Origin: Lactuca virosa
Taxonomy: Eukaryota > Streptophyta > Magnoliopsida > Asterales > Asteraceae
NCBI GenBank assembly: GCA_928212115.1
Contig: CAKMRJ010005745.1
Location: 223,202,570 to 223,266,569 of the forward strand
DNA length: 64,000 nucleotides
Direction of reading: 5' to 3'
Shown: piece after piece, positions 59,272 through 64,000 of the stretch
Numbering within the stretch: the stretch's first letter is position 1
How the letters are laid out: each line of letters opens with the position of its first letter
Notes under the pieces: generated by a model
Told to the model about the DNA's origin: nothing
Databases searched by the model: none
Seen by the model: the letters and a program-made list of their open reading frames with translations, nothing else
Translations under genes and position numbers: made by a program

Positions 59272-60778
59272 GTTGGTATCAGAGCATTGGTTTAGCGAAC
59301 TAGGAATAAGGATTTATTTCTAGACTTAAACTTTAGAATGCTAAGCGATGATCGTGAGGAGTGGGTGTCTAATATTTTAGGAAGTACACCTGAATAGACA
59401 CAAGCACTAGCTTAATTAGGGAAGATGCCTAAAATGATTTTGTGCTAAATGATTTGTGATGCTTTATGCCTATCGTTTGATCGGATCTATGGTCTGTTGC
59501 CGACCAGATCTGGAGATTTTATGTGCTCAGGTTTCTAAATGTTTAATTACGATATTAGAACTGGCATGTAACTATTTAGAGTAATAAGGAGGAATACGCG
59601 TCTAAATCTTCCTCTATCTATATTCTCGTCTCGATACACCGAACGCCTGCTTTGGTGTATAGAATGTCATGATAAGGACTCATACCAGACTGAGCAAATG
59701 GAGGAAATGAGAAGGCTTACGATATTGAATGATACGTATCGGAAGATATTTTAAGAGTGATATCTTGCCTTTAGAATGCATCTAATAAATAATAAGTCTA
59801 GTACCGGAGAAGTGCACCTTCGATTAGCAGAAAGAAAGATTTTTGGTATAATCCATGAAGTTATCCAATCGTATGGAATTTCCACCACCAACCGAGTTGA
59901 AACAGAATTGATGATTGAAGATACGCATGGAGGAAGTCCTAGTAGAGTCTAGGGGAAATTTTATGATTGTTTGGACACATTTTTATGTGTTAAAATTGTT
60001 TTTGTGATAGTAACTTGGAAAGCTGCGAGACAATACTTGGGACGAGTATGAGTAGGTGTGCATGGTAGTAGAGGTCTATATACCGGAAGCACATGACTCA
60101 CACTTGGATCAGGGAAAGTCACAAGGTTACCAAGAGCTAGTAATCGATTTCGTTTTATTCAAGTATGTCGTTACCTCGTTTCGGTAATGACTAAGAAGAT
60201 GATTGTTATTCCGACCCTAGTGGTCATATCAAATTGAGTCCAACTACGCTGAGTATGTTATGTGGTTCAGAGAATCAAGTTCGATGTAGCATCTGACTTC
60301 AACGGAAGATTGAAATAAAAAGCGATCAGTAGACGTATCGCGAAAAGTTGCTTGTAGCTAGAAATCTACCTTTTAAGATGAGATTAGAACATGAAGGAAA
60401 GTATAGTCTGTTCTGGAAGACTCTAAGAGACCTGAGTCTAAGCATTGAACCATACGATGATAGGTCATTGGAATATAACACATCGTTCCATTTTAGTAAT
60501 AGAATAACTTATCTTAGGTTTGTTAAGAAGAAGAAGCAGTCTCCAGTAAGGATCGAGATTGTGACTTGAAGGTCATAATTTGGAGTCTAACGTGAGATAG
60601 GGAGCAAGTGCGAGATCGAGCACCGCTGCAATCAGGAAGTCTTAGAGTAGATATTCGTTCGAAGAAAACATCAAAGTTACGGTTATTACTTAGGATGAAG
60701 AGATAACGTATGGAGTCATCATGTGAGCCCTGTTTCATTGATGATTCCGGGACATAATCATCCTAAGGGGGAGATAAT
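59272..60778 (+). other. Array interior 3
   Basis: 1,507 bp, the same as interiors 1-2 except for scattered small indels. PBS at 59272-59285 and PPT before 60779. No coding domain. Confidence 0.9.
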
Positions 60779-63173
60779 TGTAACGCCCGTAGATCCGGGC
60801 TAGTGAATGTAGAGATAATAGGGGTCGGAAACGACTTTTTGAAAAAGATTATTTAGAATAAATAATCTTAACAAGTTGTAGAATACGTCTCAAAGGTTCC
60901 GTACATATAAGAACGTTGAAATCCGAGTTATACGAAGAAGTTATGGTCCGTCGAAGTTTTATGGCAAAACCGGCACGCACGACCACCGGGAGACGTAAAT
61001 AGTGAATTTACGAGGGAGGAATTTTTAGCCTTAGAAATATAAACAAAAGTTGTAGTATACGTTAAACCGAGAACATACAAAAAAAAAGAACGCCCAAATC
61101 TGACTTCGTATGAGGAAGTTATGAATTTTCTAAGATTTGGCTTAGCAGTGCACAGCCCGAAACTCGAATTTTAGATTGAGCGGTTTTTGGCCTACGCGAC
61201 CTAAATGAGAATTGAAGATCTCATTAATAGGAACTCAACGGTAAAAAGACAGACGAAAACAGAGTCCGTATGTAGAAGTTATGAATTTTACGCGAACATT
61301 TAACAGTATAATCTCCTCGTACTGTTAAATTTAAGATCGGTCGAGAATTAGCCGACGGAGTCAAAATGAAAGTTGTAGATCTTATCTTTACCTACGCGTG
61401 GATATAAAAAACGTTAAAAACGGAGGTCGTATCTGAAAGTTACGGATTTTAGAAGTCGGAAGTGTGTTGTGCGAAAATGGGTGATGTGGCACAATCTTGG
61501 CCATTGCTTTCTCCCCAAGTCTTGCCACTAGATGGTGACATGTGGCACCAAGTTCAGCCATTTTTCACCCTATAAGTAGAACCTCTCCCACCCTCATTTT
61601 CTTGACACCTTTCCCATTCTTTCTTCTCTTTACTCTCTCTCTAGAACCTCTCTCTAGCCCCGAAACTCCCCGAAAAGCCTAGGGAACCTCCCTAGCACGA
61701 GGCGGAAGCCCCGGAGTGCTGGACTACTCCGAGAAGAAGAGCTTTTCGGCTCGGGAACGCTTCTCCAAGCAAAGCCCGATTTTCTATAAAACCCACTGTA
61801 AGTGAGCTACGCCTACGCTATTTTTAATATAGCTTTTATTTAATTATAGTAACGTTATTAGGAACTTATAATAAGTACTTGGGCTATTATTATGGGTTAT
61901 ATAAGTATTGTTTAACGCTTATATAATAGTAATAATAGCTAGACTATTAATTAGTCTCGGCGAAAAATAGACTAAACTCTAGTGGTAATAATACTAGGTT
62001 TCGTCGAAGGAAATTATTTTTTTAAGAAGCGAAGCGCTGTCTGAGTTGAGAATCACCACCTTTTCGAGTGAGAGCATAGTTACTTTCATCTTACACATAG
62101 ATATGAAGTATTTTATATAAATTACATGCTATGTGTGCATATTATATGTATACTTTCTATCTATGATGGAGGAACGATTTTATACAAGTTTTATATGATT
62201 TAAACTGTATATGTATTTATATCCACATAATATGTTGGGTAAAACATGGGTAGATGACATATGAGTTGGATGATGAGTTAGACCATGAGGTAAGGGTGAG
62301 AGGTGGACGATGTGAGAAGCCTTTTTCCCAAATGATGTCCCCGTCATCTAGCAGAGTATGGATGACAACCACAGACTATTCTAGACATTCCAGTGGAACG
62401 CTAGCAGGCTCGTAACCTGTAGGTGTTGTGAACGATGTGTTCACCCGGTGTACTCTAAACCATGGCGATCATGCAGACTTGGTGCCTAAACCTTGGCGAT
62501 CATGCAGACTTGGTGCCAAAACCCTGGCGACTATGCGGACTTAGTGCCTGTTGTATAAACATTGGCGACTATGCAGACTTAGTGCCTAAACCTGGTGACT
62601 AGGCGAATTAGTGACTATTGTATAAATCCTGGCAACTATGCAGACTTAGTGCCTAAACCCCGATGACGATGGACTTCGTGTCGATTCCTTAGGATAATCC
62701 TTAGGAATGAATGAACGAGGAGTAGTTGATTCTTAGGGTAGATCCTTAAGAGTAAAGAAGATAATGGGGATGGGTAATTGGGTTGATTGTTTGATGTTTA
62801 AACATAATAATTATATTATTGTGGGTTGAAAACCCTATGTACTCACCAGGTTTCCCAACCTGACCCACTCAAGCTTATTTGTATCACATGTGTCAATGTG
62901 AAGCTACTTTACACTGAGAGATTTAAAAGAGATGTAGATCACTAGTGTAAATGAATGTAAGTTCTGTTGATGCTTATGTTTCTGTATTGACGATGACATC
63001 CCAAATGTTTTAAAATGAATAAAAATACATTTCTTCGTAAATGCTTTGATAATGTATTTATCATGTTTTACTGGGAACTAATTCCGCAACTTTTTTATTA
63101 AAAGAAGTACTCTGATTTTTATAAAGCATAAACAAAATCGGTCTTTTCTGGCCGTGAAAATGGGGATGTCACA
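60779..63173 (+). repeat. Array LTR 4
   Basis: 2,395 bp, ending GGGGATGTCACA. Its downstream part differs from LTRs 1-3 (AACGTTAAAAACGGAGG, CCACATAATATG, CAACCTGACC). It is the original 3' LTR of the inserted copy. Confidence 0.93.
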
Positions 63174-63384
63174 TGTTATTCTTCAAATTCTTCCTTTTTC
63201 TTCAAAATCCAAGATCCGAGCTTCCAATCGCCAATTTCGCTTCCTTTTCCTTCCGAGCATGTCTTTGTTGCTACAAATGAAATTTTAAACTAATTAATTA
63301 CCTTTTCTTCAATAAATGAAACGAATACAACATAAAGTATTAATATAATGCATGAATTATATCATTAAATATGTCCATATCAAC

Positions 63385-63553
63385 ATGGGTGCCACATATG
63401 TGGCAAGGAAGGGAATTATGCCAAAGACTGCAAACAGAACATGCACGTCTGTTTCAATTGCAACCAACTAGGTCATTACAAGGCTAAATGTCCTTTTCTG
63501 AAGACATCAGGTGCGATACAGGCTCGAGCACCTGTGACGTTGACGATAACATT
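63385..63553 (+). pseudogene. Gypsy A gag, zinc-knuckle end
   Basis: This continues the Gypsy A gag after element E. It contains two CCHC knuckles: CHICGKEGNYAKDC, in which the ligand His is Asn, and CFNCNQLGHYKAKC, which is complete. RAPVTLTIT then matches the APATLRIT sequence that follows gag knuckles in this family (compare Gypsy B at about 33290-33320). The sequence breaks at 63553, where a Copia-type LTR begins. The knuckles would bind element RNA. It cannot be expressed as a gene in the present arrangement. Confidence 0.8.
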
Positions 63554-64000
63554 GATAGGCTATGAGCATTACATCAATCCTATGGTGCACATGCAAATCC
63601 TAATGCTTGGATCTAGTTTTTCTAATTGTACATGCAATAATTTTCCAATACTTGCAAACCCTAATCTAGCATACTATAAAATCAAAATCAACATTATTAA
63701 ACTAGTAAGAATGTTACCTTTGATTGTAGCTTGAAGATCTTGAGCTTTTGAGAACCTAGCACCTTAAATGAGATGCCTCTAATGAATCACAAACACCAAA
63801 GAAATTGGATGATCTTGGAGAGAGAGGAGGAAGGCTCAAAATTGGCTCAATGATCTCTAGGATTCAAGTGGTAGTCGAAATTGTGAAGCCTATGGTCCTT
63901 TATATAGGTGAGGAATTAGGGTTTCAGTCAAAGACCTCATCCGATTGCTTAGGCTCTAAGCTGCCCTTAAGAATTTTCCAGAATCCCTAGCCCCTTGGAC
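63554..64000 (-). mobile_element. Copia-type LTR, cut by the window end
   Basis: A new LTR begins at TGATAGGCTATG, interrupting the Gypsy A gag; on the minus strand it ends CATAGCCTATCA. A minus-strand TATA box (CTATATAAAGG) lies at about 63897-63907, followed by a leader-like region. Its 3' end has the same layout as the Copia LTR at 1287-2048 (GCATGTACAATTAG near the end). Whether it is a solo LTR or a full element cannot be seen. Confidence 0.65.

Larger units (their letters stand above)
49059..63173 (+). mobile_element. Tandem array of a non-autonomous LTR element (4 LTRs, 3 interiors)
   Basis: LTR starts at 49059, 52968, 56875 and 60779 give a period of 3,904-3,909 bp. Each interior runs from PBS GTTGGTATCAGAGC to PPT TAAGGGGGAGATAAT. 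Interiors (about 1.51 kb) are shorter than LTRs (about 2.39 kb) and have no gag or pol. Interiors and LTRs 1-3 are almost identical, apart from the first ~140 bp of LTR1; LTR4 differs more. The two central LTRs look like hybrids of LTR4 (start) and LTR1 (rest), which fits unequal crossing-over between the ends of one inserted copy, then a further gain of one unit. Confidence 0.93.
49054..63178. repeat. 5-bp target duplication TGTTA around the whole array
   Basis: TGTTA at 49054-49058 and 63174-63178 brackets four LTRs and three interiors. No duplication occurs at any internal LTR boundary. The block therefore descends from one insertion. Confidence 0.85.
11885..63377. mobile_element. Element E: ~1.4-kb unclassified insertion, itself split
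   Basis: Own sequence is 11885-13090, 49031-49058 and 63179-63377. TATCAAC occurs on both sides (11878-11884 and 63378-63384), and removing E brings two halves of the Gypsy A gag zinc-knuckle region together in frame. The ends look like short inverted repeats (TAGGACATGT at left; TGGACATAT as the reverse complement of the right end). It is AT-rich and has no convincing ORF. It contains AACACGNCGTGTT palindromes near 12990-13024 and at the Cassandra junction. A 7-bp duplication with short inverted ends would suit a non-autonomous DNA transposon, but I cannot place it in a superfamily. Confidence 0.5.

Noticed and set aside
60348..60569. 68-82 codon frame with FKMRLEHEGKYSLFWKTLRD in array interiors and the minus element
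   Set aside because: Four of five differences between subfamilies are amino-acid changing and the C-terminus changes frame between copies. I treat it as non-coding.

Overview
The window is plant nuclear DNA made almost entirely of nested LTR retrotransposons. I find no cellular gene. The LTR families, their plant initiator-Met primer sites and a Cassandra element with a 5S rRNA-derived LTR point to a eudicot. The style of the Gypsy LTRs suggests Asteraceae, probably Lactuca-like, but that is recognition from memory and not proven here. Many boundaries are exact because target-site duplications (TSDs), TG..CA ends, primer-binding sites (PBS) and polypurine tracts (PPT) can be read directly.

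Layout, outermost first. (0) Gypsy A, + strand: 5' LTR from 659, gag to about 11884, gag resuming at 63385, then cut by a Copia-type LTR at 63554 that runs off the window. (1) In the Gypsy A LTR sits a 7.4-kb Copia element (1287-8671, TSD ACAAC) with 98% identical LTRs but ruined coding DNA. (2) In the Gypsy A gag sits a roughly 1.4-kb unclassified element, 'E' (11885-63377, flanks TATCAAC), itself blown apart by two large blocks. (3a) The first block is Cassandra (13091-13652) followed by Gypsy B (13655-49030), a Tekay/Del-like chromovirus with broken gag, protease, RT, RNase H, integrase and a chromodomain-like tail. (3b) The second block is a tandem array of a non-autonomous LTR element (49059-63173) with four LTRs and three internal domains inside one TSD, TGTTA. 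(4) Gypsy B was hit three times: a Sirevirus-like Copia in its left LTR (14031-29786, TSD TGAAG), solo LTR D in protease (33692-36448, TSD GTATC), and a minus-strand relative of the array element between protease and RT (36745-44173, TSD GTAGT). (5) The Sirevirus env-like gene carries solo LTR C (17564-19863).

Hand-counted LTR divergence agrees with the nesting: Gypsy B about 10% or more, Sirevirus about 7%, the minus-strand element about 2-3%, the outer Copia about 2%.

The most interesting signals are not genes. First, the tandem array contains hybrid LTRs that record unequal crossing-over. Second, three unrelated repeats (Gypsy B LTR, solo LTR C, element E) carry CpG-bearing palindromes in pairs whose centres lie 20-22 bp (two helical turns) apart. 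Third, the Gypsy LTR families share a layout: a tandem minisatellite of about 25-37 bp, followed in most by a block resembling a splice acceptor. Fourth, the non-autonomous family keeps a leader resembling that of Gypsy A and B, which suggests it is mobilised by them. Internal-repeat indels around 57-61 kb suggest residual assembly error. All similarities were judged by eye; no alignment or database search was run.
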